Assembly: GCA_033765235.1 (NCBI GenBank)
Contig: JANRIG010000021.1
Location: 1 to 60,116 of the forward strand
Reading direction: 5' to 3'
Length of the DNA stretch: 60,116 nucleotides
DNA from: JANRIG01 sp033765235
Lineage (GTDB): Bacteria; Bacteroidota; Bacteroidia; Cytophagales; UBA9547
Below the pieces are notes generated by a model, which saw nothing but the letters and a program-made list of their open reading frames with translations, had not been told where the DNA came from and ran no database searches. Positions 34,662-42,047 of this stretch are shown here, in pieces (position 1 is the first letter of the stretch; each line of letters begins with the position of its first letter). Position numbers and translations under genes: made by a program.

Positions 34662-34971
34662 TTCGCCCTTGTTGGTGTTCTTCACCAACAAGCCAGACTG
34701 AAGGAATACTGTAAGTCAAAGCCATAACACAAAAATAAAAATTTTTTATTTCGCCCTTGTTGGTGTTCTTCACCAACAAGCCAGACTGAAGGAATACTGT
34801 AAGTCAAAGCCATAACACAAAAATAAAAACTTTTTATTGTGAAGATTAAAAAACTTCTTTTTCGCCCTTGTTGGTGTTCTTCACCAACAAGCCAGACTGA
34901 AGGAATACTGTAAGTCAAAGCCATAACACAAAAATAAAAACTTTTTATTGTGAAGATTAAAAAACTTCTTT
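34662..34971 (+). repeat. Three tandem copies of a hairpin-headed ~111-bp repeat
   Basis: Units start at 34662, 34750 and 34861. Each has TTCGCCC, the hairpin CTTGTTGGTG-TTCTT-CACCAACAAG, then 'CCAGACTGAAGGAATACTGT', 'AAGTCAAAGCCATAACAC' and an A/T-rich tail. Units 2 and 3 are 111 bases and include a GAAG...CTTC inverted repeat; unit 1 is 88 bases and lacks it. The copies are almost identical, so the amplification is recent. A diverged copy in inverse orientation is at 4.4 kb. Its peptide translation repeats too, but that is a by-product. Confidence 0.9.
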
Positions 34972-35037
34972 TATTAGTTATTCAGCAATAGCTGTACTAA
35001 CTTGTCGAATAGCGAGGTTGTTTTTTACGTTTTGTAG

Positions 35038-35111
35038 TAGCGAGGAGCAGGATCGAACTGCCGACCTTAGGGTTATGAATCCTACGCTCTAACCATCTGA
35101 GCTACCTCGCC
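35038..35111 (-). tRNA. tRNA-Met (anticodon CAT)
   Basis: The minus strand folds as a cloverleaf: acceptor GGCGAGG with CCTCGCT (last pair G-U) and discriminator A, D-arm GCTC...GAGC, anticodon loop TTCATAA with CAT, anticodon stem TAGG/CCTA with an A-C at the loop side, and T-arm GGCAG-TTCGATC-CTGCT. The CCA end is not encoded. The D-loop 'AGATGGTTA' and first pair G-U fit an elongator tRNA-Met rather than the initiator. Initiator, elongator or Ile-lysidine identity cannot be fully settled by eye. Confidence 0.93.
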
Positions 35112-35214
35112 ATATATTACTGATATGTGTAAAATTTGGGGTGCAAATATAAATTATTTGTACAACAAAGCAAAGAGAAGAAAAGGATATATTATTTATT
35201 ACACATCCCCAGAC

Positions 35215-36096
35215 TTACCATATACCGCGCCTGTAATGTGTATAGTATGTATCTAAGGCACCAAACCTGCTGTTGAAAAAATGTACACCTTCTATCTCAC
35301 TGCCTTCAAAGTCTAAAAGTGATTTATCATGAAATTGTTTTATAATCATATCATACATGCAGTGCATAATGTGATATTGTTTATATTCATTCATACAACC
35401 ACCTACTGATAAATATATTCTATGATTATGAACAAAATATGTTTGACTACCAATAATTTCATTATTTTTCATATAAGATATATTGTGATATATATTTTTT
35501 GCTTCTAAAGTTGTCATTAATGTGGTAAGTCGTGCATAGTCATCATTTTTTAAATATAAATTTATGGATGTATAAAATTTATTGATAAATTTAACATTAT
35601 CAATTATTGACAAATGGTATATGATATCAAATTCATAGTTATTGCTGTATTTCTTCAATATTTCTTTGAGTCTTTTATCATATTTATGGCATATTTCATC
35701 ATAATATGTTGCCAATTTTAGCACCTGATTTCTTCTTGTGGTGGCATATTTATTATTTTCTATAATATTTGCATCATTAAAAGTGGTATCAATGCTTACA
35801 AATACCTTAGGTATGGCACTTATATAAGCTTGTACTTTCTGAAAATGAGATGAATTGGTAGAAAATATGCCCAATTGTTGTGTAAATGGTGGTTGATATA
35901 TGTATTTTAACAAATATTTTTGTTTCCAGGGCAGAGGCATCACCGCTTCATAATCGCCATACACCAGCCCATCCCAATGCTCACACACACTATCCAGCCA
36001 CCAAGTGTAGGCATATATGCGAGTGTTGACACTATATTGTATGCACTCATCCCATTTTTGGTAATTTATATCTTTATTTTGGAGGTATTTTATCAA
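35215..36096 (-). CDS. FemAB/GNAT-like acyltransferase
   Basis: 293 residues. The start 'YLQNKDINYQKWDECIQYSV' followed by 'RIYAYTWWLDSVCEHWDGLV' and 'PLPWKQKYLLKYIYQPPFTQQLG' is a common beginning of FemAB-like proteins of Bacteroidota. The C-terminal half has the acetyltransferase-like block 'NEIIGSQTYFVHNHRIYLSV' and 'SLLDFEGSEIEGVHFFNSRFG', close to the FemX/GNAT core. Related enzymes add amino acids or acyl groups to wall precursors or polysaccharides. It follows the glycosyltransferase gene by 11 bases, which supports an envelope-building role. The exact substrate is unknown. Confidence 0.65.
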   Translation of the reverse strand: MIKYLQNKDINYQKWDECIQYSVNTRIYAYTWWLDSVCEHWDGLVYGDYEAVMPLPWKQKYLLKYIYQPPFTQQLGIFSTNSSHFQKVQAYISAIPKVFVSIDTTFNDANIIENNKYATTRRNQVLKLATYYDEICHKYDKRLKEILKKYSNNYEFDIIYHLSIIDNVKFINKFYTSINLYLKNDDYARLTTLMTTLEAKNIYHNISYMKNNEIIGSQTYFVHNHRIYLSVGGCMNEYKQYHIMHCMYDMIIKQFHDKSLLDFEGSEIEGVHFFNSRFGALDTYYTHYRRGIW

Positions 36097-36107
36097 AATA
36101 TAATAAA

Positions 36108-37124
36108 TTATCCTATCAATTGTATCATAGCTTCGACTCTTTTTTCAAATCCAAAATGCTCCTTTGCATAATTAACATTGAGTGTGCTCCACTCAGGTGC
36201 ATTTATCAAAGCATTTTGTACCATATCTGCCACTTTCGACACTTCAAATTCTTCTATCACGTATCCAAATGAGGTATTAATAACTTCCGAACTTCCTGTG
36301 TTTTTCATACCTATGGGCACATTGCCCAGCATCATTCCCTCCAGCAGTGCCACCCCAAAAGACTCTACCCTTGATAACTGGCATATTACTTTGCTATTTG
36401 CAAGATAGGTAAATAATATATCTTTTTCTACCGCTTCAATCACCGTGAGGTTATTCGGGATAGGTGCTACAAAAGCTGTGTCAAACTTCGAAGCCCCTAT
36501 CCACACATACCTTACCTGTGGCATGGCTTGAGCCAAGGCTATAAATCTATCCACCCCTTTTATCATATAGGTTTTGTAATCAGGTACTTTTGATACACAT
36601 ATCACTATGTCTTGTTTTTGAGCTATATCATGTACAGAGGATACCATAGCAGTATTGTGCACTACTTTGAGCCTGTATGATGGGGTAATATTTGTATTAT
36701 TTATCAATTCTTTAGCGGTGTGGTGGCTCACACATAGCGTATAGGTACTATGAGAGCATATATATTTAATCATTTTTGACCGCCATTGTTGTATATGTGC
36801 CCCATAGTTATATTCAGGTACTTTACAAGCATCATAACCACCTACTATGATGATTATTTTTTTGCCGAATAATCTTGCCATAAGGGTAGGTGCCAACCCA
36901 TGATAATCTGCAAACCACACTACTATAGCTTGCAAGCTCAAAATATTATAAAAAAAATTTATAATATATCTTGTAGTATTGGTAATGAGGGTTATTAATC
37001 CTTTGGTGTCATACACAAAAAATATCACTTCATAGTGCTTGCCCAATATTTCTACATCATTCATCACATATCCATAGCGAGCCGGACTTATCAATAGTAT
37101 TTTTTTATTGGTTTTCAATATCAA
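36108..37124 (-). CDS. Glycosyltransferase, GT4-like (GT-B fold)
   Basis: About 338 residues from the TTG chosen here ('LILKTNKKILLISPA'); a second TTG two codons later is possible, and earlier starts would overlap the SRPBCC gene. The N-terminal domain has 'RYGYVMNDVEILGKHYEV' and the sugar-acceptor half; the C-terminal half has 'CVSKVPDYKTYMIKGVDRFI' and the GT4 nucleotide-sugar site 'VESFGVALLEGMMLGNVPIG' (E-x7-E). It presumably transfers a sugar in surface polysaccharide or glycan assembly at the inner membrane. The neighbouring acyltransferase gene is 11 bases away. Confidence 0.75.
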   Translation of the reverse strand: MILKTNKKILLISPARYGYVMNDVEILGKHYEVIFFVYDTKGLITLITNTTRYIINFFYNILSLQAIVVWFADYHGLAPTLMARLFGKKIIIIVGGYDACKVPEYNYGAHIQQWRSKMIKYICSHSTYTLCVSHHTAKELINNTNITPSYRLKVVHNTAMVSSVHDIAQKQDIVICVSKVPDYKTYMIKGVDRFIALAQAMPQVRYVWIGASKFDTAFVAPIPNNLTVIEAVEKDILFTYLANSKVICQLSRVESFGVALLEGMMLGNVPIGMKNTGSSEVINTSFGYVIEEFEVSKVADMVQNALINAPEWSTLNVNYAKEHFGFEKRVEAMIQLIG

Positions 37125-37134
37125 ATATATAGTA

Positions 37135-37539
37135 TCACAGCCCCAAATATACTTCAAGGGGTGCAAATACAAACTCTTCCCAACCTTTTTTGTGGCTTTC
37201 GGCTTCTTTTTTTGAGATAAAATTTGAATGTGTAAGTATTATTTCAGTATAGTTTTCAAGATCTTTAAAAACGTATTTCACTACCGAATAAGGCGTTTTT
37301 TCATCCCATTCAGCAGGCTTCCATGTATAGCTCAAAGTTTCCAAAAACATGAATTCTAATACTTTACCCTTTACCCAACCATCAAAAAGTGATACTTTGC
37401 CACCCTTTTGTGGCTCCAAAGTGCACTCGCCTAAATATTCACTAAGCTGTTCCTCGTTGGCCAGTGCTGAAAATACCTCCTCCAAAGGTGCTTTGACAAT
37501 GCGAGTAATGGTGAATGATATTGTATCTTTATCGTCCAT
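37135..37539 (-). CDS. SRPBCC/AHSA1-like domain protein
   Basis: 134 residues. It opens with 'ISFTITRIVKAPLEEVFSAL', the first strand and helix of the START/Bet v1-like fold. It continues with 'LGECTLEPQKGGKVSLFDGW' and 'SYTWKPAEWDE', and ends with a long C-terminal helix ('KKGWEEFVFAPLEVYLG'). Such proteins have a hydrophobic pocket and act as small-molecule binders or Hsp90 co-factors (AHSA1). It sits four bases after a tiny membrane-protein gene and directly before the glycosyltransferase, as part of one small operon. Confidence 0.85.
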   Translation of the reverse strand: MDDKDTISFTITRIVKAPLEEVFSALANEEQLSEYLGECTLEPQKGGKVSLFDGWVKGKVLEFMFLETLSYTWKPAEWDEKTPYSVVKYVFKDLENYTEIILTHSNFISKKEAESHKKGWEEFVFAPLEVYLGL

Positions 37540-37543
37540 ATTA

Positions 37544-37669
37544 TTAATATTCTTTACCTTTAGCTGCTCTTATAATTTTTGCTACACCATTTGAAGCAAT
37601 AGTGATAATGACACAAAACCCCAAAAAGTACCAAATATCACTCATAATGAACTTGAAAAACTCAGTCAT
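37544..37669 (-). CDS. 41-residue single-helix membrane protein
   Basis: An ATG-started frame of 41 codons ends four bases before the SRPBCC start. It begins 'MTEFFKFIMSDIWYFLGF', one membrane helix spans about residues 11-28, and it ends 'IIRAAKGKEY' with a clear positive-inside tail. The hydrophobic core, the charge pattern and the tight coupling to the next gene argue for a real small membrane protein. It could anchor or regulate the envelope genes that follow. I know no named family. Confidence 0.6.
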   Translation of the reverse strand: MTEFFKFIMSDIWYFLGFCVIITIASNGVAKIIRAAKGKEY

Positions 37670-37747
37670 TGTTAAGTATTTTTTTTTTTACAAGTATATG
37701 CAATATAGCAATTATAAATCAATTTTTATCAGATAATAGTTGATGCC

Positions 37748-37779
37748 ATTGATATTACAATGATAATTATGTAACTTTG
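37748..37779 (+). promoter_or_regulatory. Good Bacteroidota-type promoter for the coiled-coil gene
   Basis: ATTG at 37748-37751 and an exact -7 box TAACTTTG at 37772-37779, 20 bases apart, which is the preferred spacing. The gene starts 17 bases after the box. Confidence 0.6.
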
Positions 37780-37796
37780 TTAAAACAAATCACGGT

Positions 37797-38333
37797 ATGT
37801 TGCTTACAGACTTAGAAGTATATGAGGCACTGCGCGAAAAAATGGACGAAAAGCAAGCCCGTTCATTAATTCATTATATAGAAATCAAAGTAGAAGGCAA
37901 ATTTGAACAAGCCCAAACGGTGTTTTCTACCAAAGAAGACATTCACAGGGTAGAGCTACAGATAGCGCAGATGAAAAATGACACTGAGCTCAAAATTGCC
38001 GAAATGAAAAATGATACTGAGCGCATAATTGCTGGCATGAAAGTAGATTTGGAGCACAAATTAGCTGACATGAAAGTAGATTTAGAACACAAATTAGCTG
38101 ACATGAAAGTAGATTTAGAACACAAAATAGCTGACATGAAAATAGATTTGGAACGCAAATTTGCAGAGACACATCAAAAAATAGCAGAAACACATCAAAA
38201 AATAGCAGAGACACATCAAAAAATTGCTGAATCTAAAAATGAACTAATTAAGTGGCTATTTGCACTAATATTTGGTTCAACAATAGGCATTATAGGTACT
38301 ATACTCACCGTTATGAAAATGGGTGGTTGGTAA
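37797..38333 (+). CDS. Coiled-coil protein with C-terminal membrane anchor (DUF1640-like)
   Basis: 178 residues. The N-terminal part ('LTDLEVYEALREKMDEKQAR', then 'HYIEIKVEGKFEQ') resembles the start of DUF1640/CCDC90-like proteins. A long coiled coil follows: six 11-residue repeats of the type M-K-x-D-L-E-H-K-L-A-D, then three 7-residue repeats E-T-H-Q-K-I-A. A hydrophobic helix near the end ('LIKWLFALIFGSTIGIIGTI') should anchor it in the inner membrane with the coil in the cytoplasm. No enzymatic motif. It may act as a spacer or oligomerisation protein; the eukaryotic relatives are MCUR1-like mitochondrial proteins, but function is not transferable. Confidence 0.7.
   Translation: MLLTDLEVYEALREKMDEKQARSLIHYIEIKVEGKFEQAQTVFSTKEDIHRVELQIAQMKNDTELKIAEMKNDTERIIAGMKVDLEHKLADMKVDLEHKLADMKVDLEHKIADMKIDLERKFAETHQKIAETHQKIAETHQKIAESKNELIKWLFALIFGSTIGIIGTILTVMKMGGW
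37971..38228 (+). repeat. In-gene tandem repeats: six 33-bp units, then three 21-bp units
   Basis: 33-base units beginning ATGAAA... encode an 11-residue hendecad. The middle ones (38037-38135) are almost identical in DNA, so they arose by recent duplication. They give way, without a break in frame, to 21-base units encoding a 7-residue heptad (38166-38228). Confidence 0.9.
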
Positions 38334-38341
38334 CATCTGCT

Positions 38342-39025
38342 TCATAAACATGCCCATTGTGGCAATGAAGTTTCTATCATGACAGGTACATTTTGTACAG
38401 GATGCACAAATGCCGCTTTCCAGCCGTGCAGGCACACAGATTTGTCTTCATTGGGGGTTTCATATCCGTATTTCAAATCACCTATTATAGGGCATCCTAT
38501 TTTTGAAAGTTGTGCCCTTATTTGGTGAAATCTTCCTGTTTTGGGCTGTATTTCCAGCAAATATCCTGTAGTTGTATGATTAATAATTTTAAAACTCAAC
38601 TCTGCTCTTTGACTCCCGTCAGTTTCACGAGTATAGCATATGGCAAAATTTTTTTTTACATCTTTTTTGAGCCAATGTATCAGTATGTCTTCATCATTTT
38701 TGGGCTTGCGATATACAAGTGCAAGGTATGTTTTTTGTACATCACCATTCCTGAACAGCTCATTCATTCTACTCAGCATTTTTGATGTTTTTGCCATCAA
38801 TATCAGCCCGCTTACAGGGCGGTCATTACGGTGTATTACACCGCAAAATACATTGCCTTGTTTGCTGTATTTCAGCCGTATATACTCTGTTACCATATCA
38901 GCCAGCGAGGGGTCTTGGCTGGTGTCGGGCTGCACAAGTATACCTGCTACTTTGTCCACCGCTATCAGGTGGTTATCTTCATATAATACCTTAAAATATG
39001 GGGCAAATTTTTGTGCAATATTCAT
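38342..39025 (-). CDS. RluA-family RNA pseudouridine synthase
   Basis: 227 residues, catalytic domain only, without an S4 domain. Start 'MNIAQKFAPYFKVLYEDNHL' then 'AVDKVAGILVQPD'. The catalytic block reads 'GVIHRNDRPVSGLILMAKT' where the family norm is HRLDRxTSG; the catalytic Asp is kept. Later motifs 'TYLALV', 'TTGYLLEIQPKTGRFHQIRAQL' and 'GCPIIGDLKYG' are standard. It isomerises uridine in rRNA or tRNA; the site is unknown. It starts eight bases after the permease gene. Confidence 0.9.
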   Translation of the reverse strand: MNIAQKFAPYFKVLYEDNHLIAVDKVAGILVQPDTSQDPSLADMVTEYIRLKYSKQGNVFCGVIHRNDRPVSGLILMAKTSKMLSRMNELFRNGDVQKTYLALVYRKPKNDEDILIHWLKKDVKKNFAICYTRETDGSQRAELSFKIINHTTTGYLLEIQPKTGRFHQIRAQLSKIGCPIIGDLKYGYETPNEDKSVCLHGWKAAFVHPVQNVPVMIETSLPQWACL

Positions 39026-39033
39026 CTTAATAT

Positions 39034-40251
39034 TTATGCAAATCTTATTGCACGTGCAGGAGATATTCTTGAAATAATAATATTAGGCACCAACAAAGCT
39101 GCCAAAGATAGTGCAAAGAGTGCAATATTGAGCAATATAGCAATAGGTATGTCATAGGCTACAGGCACAGCGTCAACATAATAATTTTCTTTGTCGAGTG
39201 GTATTATGCCAAAGTAATATTGCAACACACAAAATAATATAGCCAATATGTTGCCCACCGCCATCCCCTTGAGCACTATGAGCAAAATATTATTTACAAA
39301 TAGCTGGTTTATGAGCTTGTTGCCCGCACCCAGTGCTTTTAGTATGCCAATCACAGATGTTTTTTCCATTATAATAACAAATAGGCACGATACCATGTTG
39401 AACACCACTACCAGCATAATAAGCCCAAGAAATATTCTTACATTTTGGTTTAGCAGCTTGAGCCAATCAAATAGGGATATATATTTATCAGTGATTTTTT
39501 CTATGCCTACCCCATAGTCCATTTGGTAATATATGTAGGCAAATGCAGAGTCTATCTTGCTAATGTCATGCAGGCTTATATCATAGCCACCTATGGTGCT
39601 ATCAGGCCAGTTGTTAAGTTTTTTTATTAATTTATGATGTCCAAATACCATATTTTGGTCAAATTCTTCAAGGCCTGTTTCATATATGCCTACTATTTTG
39701 AGTTTGCGATAGCGAGGTGGGTTTTGTATAAAATACATGATAAGATAGTCGCCTGTTTTTAGTTTGAGTTTGTGTGCTATGGAGCTGCTTATTACAATAC
39801 TTTTGGCAGATGCACTATCTTTGAAGTTGATAAATGTGCCATCGAGCAAATAATGCCGAAATTGATGAAAATCAAATGTACTGTCTATACCTTTCACTAT
39901 AGCACCGCATATCTCATTATTGGCTTTAATAATACCAGCTTTTTGACAAAAACTGCTCACACTGCTTATATAAGGATGGCGCATGCATGTGTCTACAAAA
40001 GCAGCATTGTACGGAATGCCATTTTCCTGAAATCCTACATTTTGCTCATATTTGGTAAGTTGTATATGTCCTCCAAAACTGAAAATTTTGTTGCTTATTT
40101 GTTGCCTAAAGCCATTTAGTATGGCATAGGAAATAAGCATAACAAATATGCCTACAGCTATGCTCCATAGTGCAATGGATGAAGCAATACCTGTAAAATG
40201 CTCACTGTGACAAGGGTGAAAAAATTTTGAAAAGAGACGATTTGCTTGCAA
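39034..40251 (-). CDS. LolC/LolE-like FtsX-family permease
   Basis: 405 residues from a TTG start; no better ATG is in frame. The topology is FtsX/LolCE-like: one helix near the N-terminus ('ALWSIAVGIFVMLISYAI'), a large periplasmic domain (~residues 60-270), then three helices, with 'VSCLFVIIMEKTSVIGILKALG' as the hallmark loop. The N-terminus 'RLFSKFF' fits LolC/E. Partners are an ATPase (LolD) and LolA; none is adjacent. It likely releases lipoproteins from the inner membrane. It is directly upstream of the pseudouridine synthase gene. Confidence 0.82.
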   Translation of the reverse strand: MQANRLFSKFFHPCHSEHFTGIASSIALWSIAVGIFVMLISYAILNGFRQQISNKIFSFGGHIQLTKYEQNVGFQENGIPYNAAFVDTCMRHPYISSVSSFCQKAGIIKANNEICGAIVKGIDSTFDFHQFRHYLLDGTFINFKDSASAKSIVISSSIAHKLKLKTGDYLIMYFIQNPPRYRKLKIVGIYETGLEEFDQNMVFGHHKLIKKLNNWPDSTIGGYDISLHDISKIDSAFAYIYYQMDYGVGIEKITDKYISLFDWLKLLNQNVRIFLGLIMLVVVFNMVSCLFVIIMEKTSVIGILKALGAGNKLINQLFVNNILLIVLKGMAVGNILAILFCVLQYYFGIIPLDKENYYVDAVPVAYDIPIAILLNIALFALSLAALLVPNIIISRISPARAIRFA

Positions 40252-40275
40252 TCCGCAAATAATAATATGCCAATA

Positions 40276-40312
40276 TAAAAAAAAATGACCTTAAGAATTA
40301 ATTAAGGTCATT
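40276..40312 (-). terminator. Intrinsic terminator after the outer-membrane-barrel gene
   Basis: On the minus strand AATGACCTTAA and TTAAGGTCATT form a perfect 11-bp stem, followed by an uninterrupted T run. It lies ~25 bases after the barrel gene stop, and separates it from the permease gene. Confidence 0.88.
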
Positions 40313-40336
40313 AGTATTAAATATATATTTTAAGGA

Positions 40337-41086
40337 TTAAAATTTAAACCCTATATACAGCTTTGGACTTAGTAGTGATACGGTACCAACTTTTAACTCT
40401 ACCTCGCCTGAATTTGCGCTGCTTGTGGTGCCGGCATTTGTGGCAACTTCTGCTTTGGCAAGACCTCCGGAACCTAATCCCAAATCAAAACCTACGGCAA
40501 GTTTTTTGTATCTGAATTTTGCACCCGGCGTTATATAATATCCTGCACCAAATGTACCTCCATTGCCATTATATGAATATCCGGGTTTGTTTTCTAAGTT
40601 GCCCCCACCAATCAAAAATGCAGCCGAAAACTCAAGTGAGAAATCTAAAGCCATTTTATCACTAAGTGCATATGTAAACTGTGGAGCCAGTTTCAAAGGT
40701 CTCCATTCTATGAGCGTATTATTATATTTAAAATTAGGATAGTCAGTGGTATAACTGCTGTAACCGAGTGTAAGCCAGTTTGCCCTTAAGCCTATTCCCA
40801 TTTTCTCATTTTTCCAAAAGTACCATTGGTTTCCTATCTCAAGGCTTATTTGCAGACCCAAAGATTCATTGCTACGCAATGTGCTTGTAGAAGATGCACT
40901 TACCGTGACAGCGTCGCTGTAAGATGGAAATCCAAAACCTAAATTAAGAATAAATCCCTTTTTTATCATAGGGTTTGATGATGATGAAGATGGTTTTTCT
41001 CCTGTTGTAGTAGTATTTGCTGTTTGTTGAGCAATTGATGAAAATGCTAAACAAATTATAATAAAAGATGATGTAATTTTTTTCAT
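40337..41086 (-). CDS. Outer-membrane beta-barrel protein
   Basis: 249 residues. Signal peptide 'MKKITSSFIIICLAFSSIAQQ', a Ser/Thr-rich linker ('NTTTTGEKPSSSSSNPMI'), then alternating-residue strands with aromatic ends: 'KGFILNLGFGFPSYSDA', 'MGIGLRANWLTLGY', 'PQFTYALSDKMALDFSLEFS', and a last strand ending in 'KLYIGFKF', the aromatic C-terminus expected of a barrel-assembly signal. It looks like an 8- to 10-strand barrel of the Bacteroidota OmpW/OmpX-like group. Function unknown. It has its own promoter box and terminator. Confidence 0.8.
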   Translation of the reverse strand: MKKITSSFIIICLAFSSIAQQTANTTTTGEKPSSSSSNPMIKKGFILNLGFGFPSYSDAVTVSASSTSTLRSNESLGLQISLEIGNQWYFWKNEKMGIGLRANWLTLGYSSYTTDYPNFKYNNTLIEWRPLKLAPQFTYALSDKMALDFSLEFSAAFLIGGGNLENKPGYSYNGNGGTFGAGYYITPGAKFRYKKLAVGFDLGLGSGGLAKAEVATNAGTTSSANSGEVELKVGTVSLLSPKLYIGFKF

Positions 41087-41114
41087 GGTATATAAATTAA
41101 TAGTTTATTTCTTT

Positions 41115-41122
41115 CAAATATA
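41115..41122 (-). promoter_or_regulatory. -7 box TATATTTG (minus strand) for the barrel gene
   Basis: Exact TAnnTTTG match 28 bases before the gene start. A TTTG lies 15 bases further upstream, slightly short of the ideal spacing. Confidence 0.45.
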
Positions 41123-41171
41123 TACATAATATTATATCAAAAAAAATAATTTATTTTTTGAGTAATATTTA

Positions 41172-41948
41172 TCATTTAAAAGGCACAAAATTGCTTTTTT
41201 GCTCTTTTAGTATGCTTTGAGGGGCTATGCTCTCTACCACGTTCACCTGTAGTGTAAACTTTTGCGATGGATTTGTAATATCGTTGCTACTTATATTTAC
41301 TACATCTTGCTGCTCATTCATGGAGCCCGGGCGGTAGGTGAGCTCTACTACTCCTGCTTCGCCGGGGGCTATATAGTCTTTGGCAGTAGTATATGTGACA
41401 CAGTTGCATGATGCATTTACAGAGGTCACTTTCAGGTCTGTTCTTCCCATGTTTTTTACATTCAGCTTTAGGCTAAGTTTTTGGTTTTTTTCTACTTTGC
41501 CAAAGTTGTGGGCAGACTTTTCAAGCACTATTTTGGGCGAAAGCCTGATTTCTTCCTCACTATATTTTTTGGCTTGTGTATTAGATACATTTCCTTTAAT
41601 ATAAATGGCTTTGGATGGCACATCTGCATTGGAGGTGATGGTGATACTTTTATAAAAATTGCCCGGCCTGCCGGCAGTGTTGTAGCAAGCCTTGATAGTA
41701 CCTTTGGCTCCGGGTGCTATAGGCTCGCGCGACCATGTGGGAGTGGTGCACCCGCATGAGGGAGCAGCATTGGATATAACCAAAGGCTCTGTACCAGTAT
41801 TGGTAAATACAAATTCATAACATGCTGCAGGTCCTTCTTTGATGTCGCCAAATTCGTAGGACTCTGTTTCAAATTTGATAGCAGGCTGCGACAATGAAAT
41901 AATTGCCGTAGCATACAAAATTGCCATTGTGTGTATAACTTTTTTCAT
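41172..41948 (-). CDS. DUF1573 domain protein (two copies)
   Basis: 258 residues with an N-terminal signal segment (MKKVIHTMAILYATAIISLS). The first DUF1573 unit is 'YEFGDIKEGPAACYEFVFTN' through 'SNAAPSCGCTTPTWSREPIA' and 'GTIKACYNTAGRPG'. The second is 'HNFGKVEKNQKLSLKLNVKN' through 'SVNASCNCVTYTT' and 'GVVELTYRPG'. Both keep the C-x-C pair ('CGCT', 'CNCV') typical of the family. DUF1573 proteins are exported Ig-like (ASH-like) domains, common in Bacteroidota; role unknown. Confidence 0.88.
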   Translation of the reverse strand: MKKVIHTMAILYATAIISLSQPAIKFETESYEFGDIKEGPAACYEFVFTNTGTEPLVISNAAPSCGCTTPTWSREPIAPGAKGTIKACYNTAGRPGNFYKSITITSNADVPSKAIYIKGNVSNTQAKKYSEEEIRLSPKIVLEKSAHNFGKVEKNQKLSLKLNVKNMGRTDLKVTSVNASCNCVTYTTAKDYIAPGEAGVVELTYRPGSMNEQQDVVNISSNDITNPSQKFTLQVNVVESIAPQSILKEQKSNFVPFK

Positions 41949-41968
41949 AATTACAACTATTATATTCG

Positions 41969-41976
41969 CAAAATTA
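41969..41976 (-). promoter_or_regulatory. -7 box TAATTTTG (minus strand) for the DUF1573 gene
   Basis: Exact TAnnTTTG match 20 bases before the gene start. No good -33 element is apparent. Confidence 0.4.
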
Positions 41977-42047
41977 ATAAAATCTTACAACTTTTATATT
42001 ATTATTTTAGTACAAATTAATAATAGTATTTTTCATTAAATTCATTT

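Noticed and set aside
34682..34924. 80-residue frame with internally repeated peptide on the minus strand
   Set aside because: It is the translation of the tandem DNA repeat in one frame; the 88/111-base periods and the lack of any domain argue against a gene.
34662..34971. Possible CRISPR array (three direct repeats)
   Set aside because: Units are directly adjacent, with no variable spacers; the repeated part is the whole unit, and no cas genes are present.
35010..35045. Eight-base direct repeat TAGCGAGG at the 3' end of the tRNA gene, as an attachment site
   Set aside because: Too short to be significant, and no integrase gene is in the window.
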